DNA of 64,000 nt from assembly GCA_943914355.1 (NCBI GenBank), contig CALUBS010000005.1:32601-96600 (forward strand), given 5' to 3'. The stretch's first letter is position 1. Each line of letters opens with the position of its first letter. The translations under genes were made by a program, and so were the position numbers. Of the stretch, positions 1 to 6,770 are shown in pieces. The notes under the pieces were generated by a model. The model did not search any database and was not told where the DNA came from. It was given only the letters and a program-made list of their open reading frames with translations. The DNA comes from an uncultured Corynebacterium sp. Its GTDB lineage: Bacteria; Actinomycetota; Actinomycetes; Mycobacteriales; Mycobacteriaceae.

Positions 1-1
1 G

Positions 2-559
2 TGCGCACGCCGCTGGCCGGATGCCGCGGCGGTAGGCCCGCGCATCGTGGAACCAGATGGCAGCAACTATCCGTCTGCCCGGTCGGTGCCCAATATATCC
101 ACCGGCATTGGCCACGCGCTGTTTTCTAACCTATGGCCATCTAATCCATGGACGCGCACGTACCGCAATGATGCCGATATGTCCGTCCAGCGCCCCGCAG
201 GCTGGCTGTCTGGGTCCTGCCTCTTGGTGCGCTGGGAGGCCTTCGATGCCATTGGCGGCTTTGATGAGCGCTACTTCATGTACTTGGAGGATGTGGACTT
301 GGGCGACCGCTTCGCCCGCGCCGGGTATCAAAATATTTTCTGCCCGGAAGCCGTCATTAGCCACGCCAAGGGGCATTCCACCCAGGCGCACGCCGGGGCG
401 ATGCTGCGCGCGCACCACAGTTCCGCGTATCGCTTCCAGGCGGACCGTCACCCGGCGTGGTGGCAGGCCCCGCTGCGCGCCGCGCTGTGGCTGGGATTGC
501 AGGCGCGGGGAGCGGTAACGGCCGCACGCGCCAGCACGGCCAAAGATTCGGAGGCCTGA
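2..559 (+). CDS. wbbL: Glycosyltransferase family 2, C-terminal part; probable WbbL rhamnosyltransferase
   Basis: The reading frame is already open at the first base, so this is the 3' part of a gene that starts upstream (about 185 codons visible). It contains the acceptor/catalytic stretch of inverting GT2 enzymes, GGFDERYFMYLEDVDL at about residues 82-97 of the fragment, followed by a C-terminal amphipathic tail. In Corynebacterium and Mycobacterium the gene just upstream of GDP-mannose pyrophosphorylase and whcD/whiB2 is wbbL. WbbL adds L-rhamnose from dTDP-rhamnose to decaprenyl-PP-GlcNAc to make the linker between peptidoglycan and arabinogalactan, at the inner membrane face. The family is seen directly; the specific substrate is inferred from gene order. 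Confidence 0.8.
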   Translation, partial: CARRWPDAAAVGPRIVEPDGSNYPSARSVPNISTGIGHALFSNLWPSNPWTRTYRNDADMSVQRPAGWLSGSCLLVRWEAFDAIGGFDERYFMYLEDVDLGDRFARAGYQNIFCPEAVISHAKGHSTQAHAGAMLRAHHSSAYRFQADRHPAWWQAPLRAALWLGLQARGAVTAARASTAKDSEA

Positions 560-652
560 AGCGCGTGCCGTTGACCTGGTTTCTGGCCGCGGCCGCATAC
601 ACTGACCTTCGAAAAACCTCAGAATAAGATTGTCTGCATACAAAGGATGACT

Positions 653-1747
653 ATGACTGAAGCAGCCACCACTCATGGTGCCACCACCGATGCGGTGATT
701 TTGGTGGGCGGGCGCGGTACCCGCCTGCGCCCACTGACCATTGGTACGCCCAAGCCCATGCTGCCGACGGCAAATTACCCGTTCCTGCAGCACCTGCTCG
801 CCCGCATCAAGGCCGCGGGCATTGAGCACGTGGTGATGTCCACCTCGTATAAGGCAGAGGTTTTCGAGGAATACTTTGGCGATGGCTCCGAGCTCGGCCT
901 AGACATTGAATACGTGGTGGAAGAAACCGCGCTGGGCACCGGCGGCGGTATCCGCAACGTCTATGACAAGCTGCGCAATGACACCGTCATGGTCTTTAAC
1001 GGCGATGTTCTTTCCGGCATGGATCTAGAGGGCATCTTGACCACGCATCACAACAAGGGTGCCGATGTCACCATGCACCTGCTCAACGTGGCGGATCCGC
1101 GCGCCTTTGGCTGCGTGCCCACGGATTCTGAGGGCCGGGTCACGGCCTTTTTGGAAAAGACCGAGGATCCACCAACCAACCAGATCAATGCCGGTTGCTA
1201 CGTCTTTGACCGCTCCGTCATCGAGTCCATCCCTGCAGACCGCGTGGTCTCGGTAGAGCGCGAGACCTTCCCGGGCTTGCTTGCCGATGGCCGCTTGGTC
1301 GTCGGCCACGTCGATAACTCCTACTGGCGCGATATGGGCCGCCCAGATGACTTCACCCGCGGCTCCTCCGACCTGGTGCGCGGCATCGCCCCATCGCCGC
1401 TGTTGGAGGGCCGCACCGGCGAGTCCCTCGTGGAATCCTCTGCGGGCATTGCCGGCGGCGTGCTGCTGCTATCTGGCACCGCGGTGGGCCGCGGATCCGA
1501 GGTGGGCGCGGGCTCCCGTCTGGAGGGAACGGTGGTCTTTGATGGCGTGCGCATCGAACCGGGCGCCATCATCCATAACTCCATCATTGCCTCGGGCGCA
1601 CACATCGGTGCCAATGCGGTCATCGAAAACTGCGTCATCGGCGAAGGTGCCCACGTTGGTGCCCGCTGTGAGCTCGTGGACGGCATGCGGGTATTCCCTG
1701 GCGTGACCATCCCCGATGCCGGTATTCGCTTTAGCTCCGACGCCTAA
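653..1747 (+). CDS. manC: Mannose-1-phosphate guanylyltransferase (GDP-mannose pyrophosphorylase)
   Basis: This enzyme makes GDP-mannose from mannose-1-P and GTP, supplying mannosylation of lipoglycans, PIMs and glycoproteins. The N-terminus has the nucleotidyltransferase signature GGRGTRLRPLTIGTPKPML, with FNGDVL and a sugar-binding NAGCYVF further on. Residues from about 255 carry left-handed beta-helix hexapeptide repeats (for example IIHNSIIASGAHIGANAVIE). The length of 364 aa is normal for actinobacterial ManC/RmlA2-type enzymes. An ATG also exists at 647, but AAAGG at 642-646 abuts it and sits 6 nt before the ATG at 653, so 653 is preferred. It lies between wbbL and whcD, as in C. glutamicum, and pairs functionally with pmmA and manA in this window. 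Confidence 0.9.
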   Translation: MTEAATTHGATTDAVILVGGRGTRLRPLTIGTPKPMLPTANYPFLQHLLARIKAAGIEHVVMSTSYKAEVFEEYFGDGSELGLDIEYVVEETALGTGGGIRNVYDKLRNDTVMVFNGDVLSGMDLEGILTTHHNKGADVTMHLLNVADPRAFGCVPTDSEGRVTAFLEKTEDPPTNQINAGCYVFDRSVIESIPADRVVSVERETFPGLLADGRLVVGHVDNSYWRDMGRPDDFTRGSSDLVRGIAPSPLLEGRTGESLVESSAGIAGGVLLLSGTAVGRGSEVGAGSRLEGTVVFDGVRIEPGAIIHNSIIASGAHIGANAVIENCVIGEGAHVGARCELVDGMRVFPGVTIPDAGIRFSSDA

Positions 1748-1762
1748 AGCGCCCGCCACCTA

Positions 1763-1812
1763 CCCTCCGCACCTGCTGCAGCTCGGCCGCGAGCGCGGTG
1801 CGGAGGGCTTTG
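1763..1812 (+). terminator. Stem-loop after manC
   Basis: A 10-bp perfect inverted repeat (CCCTCCGCAC at 1763-1772, GTGCGGAGGG at 1798-1807) is followed by CTTTG. The loop is long (25 nt) and the T-run short, so termination is plausible but not certain. Confidence 0.5.
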
Positions 1813-1866
1813 TGATCCCCGCCCGGCCGAGATTTTGGGAGACACGCCGACACTTCCTGAAAATTG

Positions 1867-1895
1867 TTGACAGAAAAACCGAGCACCACTATATC
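1867..1895 (+). promoter_or_regulatory. Near-consensus housekeeping promoter upstream of whcD
   Basis: TTGACA (1867-1872), exactly 17 nt, then TATATC (1890-1895). This is much closer to the sigma-A consensus than most corynebacterial promoters. If it drives whcD, the mRNA leader is about 275 nt. A weaker candidate -10, TACAGT at 2125-2130, lies closer to the gene. Just after the predicted transcription start is a short hairpin (CCCGG at 1916-1920 with CCGGG at 1927-1931). Confidence 0.5.
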
Positions 1896-2176
1896 TAGTA
1901 CCCCCTGCCTATACCCCCGGACGACACCGGGTGTTACTAATGTGACGGATGGGGATCGTGTGCAGCGTTTTTGCGATAAAGCGCGAAAAAGGCACTAATT
2001 CAGGTTGACGATATTTAGTGATCCGGTGTGAAATTACATCAGTGCAAGAAACGGCGACCGACGCACTTGTTTTCACGGATTGGTTCGCGGATTGACGGCG
2101 ATTCAGCCGCACTTCAGCCTCGTGTACAGTCGGTTGCACTGATTAGGATTACCCAACCTCGGAGAAAGGAAAAGGC

Positions 2177-2479
2177 GTGGACAAAATGGCTAATAACAAC
2201 GCCATTCTCCGTGGCGGTGCTGCTGCAGAGGTATCGCTCGATGAACTCTTCGGTGCCGTCGAGCAGGAGTGGCAGGATCAAGCGTTGTGTGCGCAGACGG
2301 ATCCAGAGGCATTCTTCCCTGAAAAGGGAGGTTCCACCCGTGAGGCAAAGCGTATCTGCCAAGCCTGCGCGGTGCGCGATGAATGCTTGGAATACGCGCT
2401 GGAGCACGATGAACGCTTCGGAATTTGGGGCGGGCTTTCGGACCGCGAACGCCGCCGCCTTAAGCGCGAGATTGGTTAA
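2177..2479 (+). CDS. whcD: WhiB-family transcriptional regulator WhcD (WhiB2 type)
   Basis: A small (100 aa) iron-sulfur regulator of the Wbl family. The four cluster cysteines are visible: Cys in ALCAQTDPEAFFPE, then CQACAVRDEC (CxxC...C). The G(I/V)WGG turn and a basic C-terminal RRRLKRE segment follow. The extended N-terminus before the first Cys and the position between manC and the DUF3499 gene match WhcD/WhiB2, which is linked to cell division and growth. The GTG start at 2177 follows GGAGAAAGGAAAAGG; an in-frame ATG lies at 2186. Upstream sequence of more than 400 bp without a gene suggests complex regulation. Confidence 0.92.
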   Translation: MDKMANNNAILRGGAAAEVSLDELFGAVEQEWQDQALCAQTDPEAFFPEKGGSTREAKRICQACAVRDECLEYALEHDERFGIWGGLSDRERRRLKREIG

Positions 2480-2491
2480 TTAAGTTGTGTG

Positions 2492-2544
2492 CTCTAGCCC
2501 TTGGCTGCGCCCCCTGAGTGGTGCGGTCAAGGGCTAGAGTTTTC
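2492..2544 (+). terminator. Strong intrinsic terminator after whcD
   Basis: Perfect 12-bp stem CTCTAGCCCTTG (2492-2503) with CAAGGGCTAGAG (2528-2539), a further GCGCC/GGTGC pairing inside, then TTTTCTTT. It separates whcD from the convergent metallopeptidase-like gene. Confidence 0.9.
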
Positions 2545-2564
2545 TTTGTGGTGCGAAAACCTCC

Positions 2565-3041
2565 CTACCAGCTATAGCGCGGGTCTACCTCCTCTGGGGC
2601 GAGGTTTAAGTAATTGGCCACCAGGGCGGTAATGACCGTGCCGAGGAGTTCCGCGCGCTCGGCGGAGGTGACGGCACGCTGCTCAATGGGCATGCGGAAG
2701 ATAACGAGCCGGGCGCGAGTGGGGGTGCCAGCAGAGTCGACACCGGCGGGCACGATGCGGCCGAGCGGCACTGGGCCATCAGCAATGATCTCATCTGGCA
2801 GCACCGTCATATCCGCCGAAAGTCGCATGCGCGGGATGGTATCTACCGCAAGGTCGAGCCCGCGCAATTGCGGGGCGAAGGAGTGCTGAATGGGTGCGTA
2901 GGCCTCGAGGACGGCGGCATCGAAGAGCTCGCGGGCGCTGCGGTAGCGCGGGGTTTGCTGCGGTAGCAAGGGCCCGTGCAGGCCGCGCCCGTGGCGGTCG
3001 CGGGCGGGACGAATATGCGGGCGGGGGCGAGCGGCGGTCAT
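2565..3041 (-). CDS. Metallopeptidase-like family protein (Rv3259-type), zinc motif absent
   Basis: A 158-aa protein starting MTAARPRPHIRPARDRHGRG at 3041; an upstream ATG at 3086 would add 15 unlikely residues. The DRHGRGLHGPLLP N-terminus, the IVFRMPIEQRA-like segment (here ARLVIFRMPIEQRAVTSAER) and the gene position next to whcD, DUF3499 and phosphomannomutase match the actinobacterial family of Rv3259, annotated as minimal metallopeptidase-like. The helix where the family elsewhere carries HExxH reads LGTVITALVANYLNLAPEEV, with no histidine, so it is unlikely to be an active zinc protease. The function is unknown. It is divergent from the DUF3499 gene, with about 95 bp between starts. Confidence 0.75.
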   Translation of the reverse strand: MTAARPRPHIRPARDRHGRGLHGPLLPQQTPRYRSARELFDAAVLEAYAPIQHSFAPQLRGLDLAVDTIPRMRLSADMTVLPDEIIADGPVPLGRIVPAGVDSAGTPTRARLVIFRMPIEQRAVTSAERAELLGTVITALVANYLNLAPEEVDPRYSW

Positions 3042-3135
3042 GGCGTTGATTCTAAAGCTCGGTGGCGGCGCAATAAGTGCAGCCACGCCGGGGAAGTACT
3101 ATCTAAATCTCAACCAAGGGTTTAGACTATTGTCC

Positions 3136-3627
3136 GTGACTGAATCTCGCCATTGCTCCCGCCCAGGCTGCGGCCGACCCGCCGTGGCGACGTTGACCTA
3201 TGCATATGCGGATCAAACCGCAGTGGTTGGTCCGCTGGCAGAAGAGGATAACCCGCATAGCTGGGATCTGTGCAGCACCCACCGCGACCGCATCTCTGCG
3301 CCGGTGGGGTGGGAGCTGGTGCGCGTAGACCGCATTGAGCTGGACGAGGATGATGACCTTATGGCCCTGGCTCAGGCGGTCAAGGAAGACGGCAGGGTAA
3401 CAACGGGGCTTGTCGATGACCGCAGTGCCGGCTCCGGGGCAGATCCCATCGATTACACCGCCACCTTCGATGGCGCTGATCCTGCCAATTCTAATCACCC
3501 GGTATTTCGCACTCGTCGCGTGGCCTATGCCAAAAAGGCCCGCCGCGCTCACCTGTCCGTCGTTCCCGATGCGCACAGCGAAGATAATTCTGCCGAGAAG
3601 CAGGACACGGACTCTGAGTCTGACTAA
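3136..3627 (+). CDS. DUF3499 family protein (Rv3258c type)
   Basis: A 163-aa actinobacterial conserved protein of unknown function. The N-terminal half holds a probable zinc-binding ribbon: HCSRPGCGRPAVATLTY followed about 35 residues later by WDLCSTHRDR (C-x4-C ... C-x2-H). The C-terminal third is acidic and low in complexity (EDNSAEKQDTDSESD). The GTG start at 3136 is preceded by TAGACT (3123-3128) with a 7-nt gap and no Shine-Dalgarno, so translation is probably leaderless. An ATG further upstream (3040) would overlap the divergent gene and is not supported. It is conserved beside whcD and phosphomannomutase. Confidence 0.85.
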   Translation: MTESRHCSRPGCGRPAVATLTYAYADQTAVVGPLAEEDNPHSWDLCSTHRDRISAPVGWELVRVDRIELDEDDDLMALAQAVKEDGRVTTGLVDDRSAGSGADPIDYTATFDGADPANSNHPVFRTRRVAYAKKARRAHLSVVPDAHSEDNSAEKQDTDSESD

Positions 3628-3630
3628 ACC

Positions 3631-3660
3631 ACGGGCGCTGGGCACAGCGCCCGTGAAAGT
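3631..3660 (+). terminator. Stem-loop after DUF3499 gene
   Basis: Perfect 10-bp stem ACGGGCGCTG (3631-3640) and CAGCGCCCGT (3645-3654) with a GGCA tetraloop, followed by GAAAGTTTG. The T-run is short. Confidence 0.65.
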
Positions 3661-3720
3661 TTGCCCTAGCTAGCTGCAGACACGGATGGAGTACTGCCCT
3701 AGTTGCCCGCAGGCGGGGAG

Positions 3721-3726
3721 TATTAT
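3721..3726 (+). promoter_or_regulatory. -10 element of leaderless pmmA promoter
   Basis: TATTAT ends 8 nt before the ATG at 3735, which places transcription start at or next to the start codon. The alternative is a TTG start at 3726 preceded by GGGGAG at 3715-3720. Confidence 0.5.
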
Positions 3727-3734
3727 TGCGAGGT

Positions 3735-5102
3735 ATGCGAACTCGTGAGCATCTTGATGCAGTGATTAAGGCCTATGACGTCCGTGGCGTGGTGGGCGAA
3801 GATATCGATGAAGACTTCGTGCGCGATACTGGCGCCGCTTTCGCCGCAATCCTGTGCGAAGAAGGCGAAAACACCGTGGCCGTAGGCCACGATATGCGCC
3901 CGTCTTCTCCCGCGCTGGCGCAAGCCTTTGCTGAGGGCGTGGTGAGCCAAGGCCTCCACGTGACTCTGCTGGGTCTTACCTCCACCGATGAGCTCTACTA
4001 TGCCGCGGGTTCTATGGAGTGCGCGGGCGCGATGTTTACTGCCTCCCACAACCCGGCGAAGTACAACGGCATCAAGCTCTGCCGCGCCGGTGCCGTCCCC
4101 GTTGGACAACAGACTGGGCTGGAAGAGATTAAGCAGATGCTTATCGATGGCACCCCAGACTACGACGGCCCCAATGGTGCCATCGCCGAGCAGGAAATCC
4201 TGACTGGTTACGCGGACTTCCTGCGCCACCTCGTGCCGCTGGAAGAATCCAAGCCGCTGGTCGTGGCCGTCGATGCCGCCAATGGCATGGGCGGGCACAC
4301 CGTCCCGGCCGTCTTTGATGGCCTGCCCTTCGATGTCCGCGATCTTTACTTTGAGCTCGATGGCACCTTCCCCAACCATGAGGCGAACCCGCTGGATCCC
4401 AAGAACCTAGAGGATCTGCAGAAATTCACCGTAGAGCAAAAGGCCGATATCGGCCTTGCCTTTGACGGCGACGCAGACCGTTGCTTCGTGGTGGATGAAA
4501 AGGGCCAGCCGGTATCGCCGTCTGCCATCTGTGCGCTGGTGGCTAGCCGCTACTTGGATAAATTCCCGGGCGCGACCATCATCCACAACCTAATTACCTC
4601 CAAGACGGTGCCGGAGCTCATAGCGGAAAAGGGCGGAACCGCCGTGCGCACGCGCGTGGGCCACTCCTTCATCAAGGCTCAAATGGCCGAGCACAAGGCG
4701 GCCTTTGGCGGCGAGCACTCCGCGCACTACTACTTCCAGGAATTCTGGAATGCCGATTCCGGCATGCTGGCCGCCATGCACGTTCTGGCCGCGCTGGGGC
4801 AGACGGATAAGCCGCTTAGTGAGCTCATGGCGGAGTACTCCCGCTATGAGGCCTCCGGGGAGATCAACTCCACCGTGGCGGATCAACAGGCCGCCACCCA
4901 GGCGGTACTCGATGAGCTGGCGGATAAGATTGAATCCGTCGATGAGCTAGATGGCGTTACGGTCGAGCTCAAGGGCACGGATGCTTGGTTTAATGTGCGC
5001 GCTTCCAATACCGAGCCGCTGCTGCGACTCAATGTTGAGGCGAAGACCTCCGAAGAGGTGCAGCAGATCGTAGACGAGGTCCTCGCCATCATCAGGCGCT
5101 AA
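3735..5102 (+). CDS. pmmA: Phosphomannomutase/phosphoglucomutase
   Basis: This enzyme interconverts mannose-6-P and mannose-1-P (and probably glucose phosphates), the step between manA and manC products. All four family signatures are visible: the phosphoserine loop TASHNPAKYNG near residue 102, the Mg2+ loop DGDADR near 245, the sugar-specificity loop GGEHSAHYYF near 325, and the phosphate-binding RASNTEPLLRLNVE at the C-terminus. The length of 455 aa is normal. Orthologues (Rv3257c, C. glutamicum pmmA) are normally followed by a TobH gene and manA. Here a sulfite-assimilation cluster intervenes. The next gene (fpr2) is convergent, 8 bp away, with no terminator between. Confidence 0.93.
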   Translation: MRTREHLDAVIKAYDVRGVVGEDIDEDFVRDTGAAFAAILCEEGENTVAVGHDMRPSSPALAQAFAEGVVSQGLHVTLLGLTSTDELYYAAGSMECAGAMFTASHNPAKYNGIKLCRAGAVPVGQQTGLEEIKQMLIDGTPDYDGPNGAIAEQEILTGYADFLRHLVPLEESKPLVVAVDAANGMGGHTVPAVFDGLPFDVRDLYFELDGTFPNHEANPLDPKNLEDLQKFTVEQKADIGLAFDGDADRCFVVDEKGQPVSPSAICALVASRYLDKFPGATIIHNLITSKTVPELIAEKGGTAVRTRVGHSFIKAQMAEHKAAFGGEHSAHYYFQEFWNADSGMLAAMHVLAALGQTDKPLSELMAEYSRYEASGEINSTVADQQAATQAVLDELADKIESVDELDGVTVELKGTDAWFNVRASNTEPLLRLNVEAKTSEEVQQIVDEVLAIIRR

Positions 5103-5110
5103 TTACTGAA

Positions 5111-6463
5111 TTACTGCGCGCGGGAGTGGGCGACCATGTCTTCCCACTCCACGTACTTCTTTCGCTCGCGGCCTTCGCGCTCGCCCAAAGCGCGCTCAGC
5201 GGCATCGAGGCGCTGCCAATCCTGCCACGTGAGGTAGTCGATGCCCTTATCTGCGAAGGCCTCGGTGATATCGCCGGCGGTGGGGGACGGTAGGGTGCCC
5301 GCGGCGGCATCATCAAGCAGCATGCCAATGGTTTCACTGGCATCGGACTTGGTATTGCCAATCAGGCCCACGGGCCCGCGTTTTACCCAGCCGGTGGTGT
5401 AGAGGCCAGGCACGATGGTGCCCTCTTCGTCGATGACGTGGCCGCCGTCATTGTTGATAACGTTTTTCTCGCTATTAAATGGCACGCCATCCACGGCGTC
5501 TGAGCGATAGCCCGTGGCAAAGTAGACCGCTTGCACTGGCCACGTGGTGAATTTACCCGTCCCGCGCACGCTGCCATCGCCGGTCAGCTCTGTGCGCTCC
5601 GTTTTAATCCCGCTGACTCGGCCGTTCTCACCGAGGATCTCCACCGGCTGCTCGAAGAGGTGGATCTGCAGCGTATGCGGGGCCTGTTTGGGATCGCGAA
5701 TGGCATATTGCTCAAGAACCTGGCACACCAAATCCGTAGACTTGCTGGAAGCGCGAGCCTCTAGCGAAGCCTCGTCGTAATCAATATCTTCGGGGGAGAC
5801 GACCACATTGATGTTCTCCGAATGGTCGAGCTCTTTGAGCTCTTGCGGGGTGAACTTGGCTTGGGCGGGCCCGCGGCGCCCGAAGACGCGTACGGTCTCT
5901 GCCTTATTTTGTGCCAGCGAATCGTAGACATTATCGGCGATTTCGGTCACCTTGAGCTCATCGCCCGTCTTGGCCAAAATGCGTGAGACATCCAGTCCCA
6001 CATTGCCCACGCCGATGACGGCGACCTCGCTGGCGGAGAGATCCCACTCGCGCTCAAAACGCGGATTTCCGTCATAAAAGCCCACGAACTCACCGGCGCC
6101 GTGCACTCCCTGCAGTTGTGCACCAGGGATATCGCGGTGGCGATCGCCTACTGCGCCGGTGGCGAAGACGACGGCATCGTAGTGCTGCTGGAGCTCGTCT
6201 ACGGTGATATCGCGGCCGATGTGCACGTTGGTAAGCAGGCGAATCTGCTCCGTATCTAAGACGCGGTGCAAGGATTTAATGATGCCTTTAATACGTGGGT
6301 GGTCAGGGGCCACGCCGTAGCGGATGAGACCGAAGGGCGCGGGCATTTGCTCAATGAGATCGATGCGCACGTTTCCGCCGGTCTTTTTCACCAGAATGTC
6401 GGAGGCGTAAATGCCGGCGGGGCCGGCACCAATGACGGCTACGTTTAAGGGTTTATCTGACAC
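5111..6463 (-). CDS. fpr2: Ferredoxin-NADP+ reductase (FprA/adrenodoxin-reductase type)
   Basis: A 450-aa flavoprotein that moves electrons between NADPH and ferredoxin. The FAD-binding loop VIGAGPAGIYASDIL is at the N-terminus and the NADP loop VIGVGNVGLDVSRIL near residue 150. GRRGPAQAKFT and the C-terminal GWVKRGPVGLIGNTKSDA are typical of the FprA/adrenodoxin-reductase family. The GTG start at 6463 has AGAAAGG upstream. It is divergent from cysI, as fpr2 is in C. glutamicum, where it supplies reduced ferredoxin to sulfite reductase. The shared intergenic region carries McbR-type operators. Confidence 0.92.
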   Translation of the reverse strand: MSDKPLNVAVIGAGPAGIYASDILVKKTGGNVRIDLIEQMPAPFGLIRYGVAPDHPRIKGIIKSLHRVLDTEQIRLLTNVHIGRDITVDELQQHYDAVVFATGAVGDRHRDIPGAQLQGVHGAGEFVGFYDGNPRFEREWDLSASEVAVIGVGNVGLDVSRILAKTGDELKVTEIADNVYDSLAQNKAETVRVFGRRGPAQAKFTPQELKELDHSENINVVVSPEDIDYDEASLEARASSKSTDLVCQVLEQYAIRDPKQAPHTLQIHLFEQPVEILGENGRVSGIKTERTELTGDGSVRGTGKFTTWPVQAVYFATGYRSDAVDGVPFNSEKNVINNDGGHVIDEEGTIVPGLYTTGWVKRGPVGLIGNTKSDASETIGMLLDDAAAGTLPSPTAGDITEAFADKGIDYLTWQDWQRLDAAERALGEREGRERKKYVEWEDMVAHSRAQ

Positions 6464-6543
6464 GGTAAATCTGCCTTTCTAGTGTGCGTATTCTCCCGCG
6501 GCGATGCGAGGAGGAAATGGAGTCCTCAACGGATATGCGCAAA

Positions 6544-6559
6544 TAGACTGAGTGGTCTA
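6544..6559. promoter_or_regulatory. McbR-type operator, perfect consensus
   Basis: TAGAC (6544-6548), 6 nt, GTCTA (6555-6559): exactly the inverted repeat TAGAC-N6-GTCTA bound by the methionine/cysteine repressor McbR in C. glutamicum. It lies 81 bp upstream of the fpr2 start. McbR binding here is inferred from the motif. Confidence 0.8.
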
Positions 6560-6695
6560 TTTCCGGCAGGTGAGTACGGAATTTCTCTTAACAGAGTGAA
6601 CCGTATGGTCTGTTTGCGCACAAGTGGGATAATTAGATTCTTTATTAAATGCCTTTAATGCGCTGTTCACAGCGCTGGCGAGGGTGAAAATAAAA

Positions 6696-6711
6696 CAGAC
6701 CGCTTTGTCTG
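6696..6711. promoter_or_regulatory. Second McbR-like operator near cysI
   Basis: CAGAC (6696-6700), 6 nt, GTCTG (6707-6711): a perfect palindrome with the outermost base of each arm changed from the McbR consensus. It is 60 bp upstream of cysI. A further TAGAC half-site lies at 6719-6723. So each divergent gene has its own operator. Confidence 0.6.
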
Positions 6712-6770
6712 CGATCTGTAGACGGGTAGGTTTTCCTTCAACGCTTTGAAAGGGAGGTCTACACCACATT

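Noticed and set aside
2028-2483. 151-codon plus-strand frame across the whcD leader
   Set aside because: It runs through whcD in another frame; the protein is Arg/Ser-rich with no family, and the whcD frame is certain.
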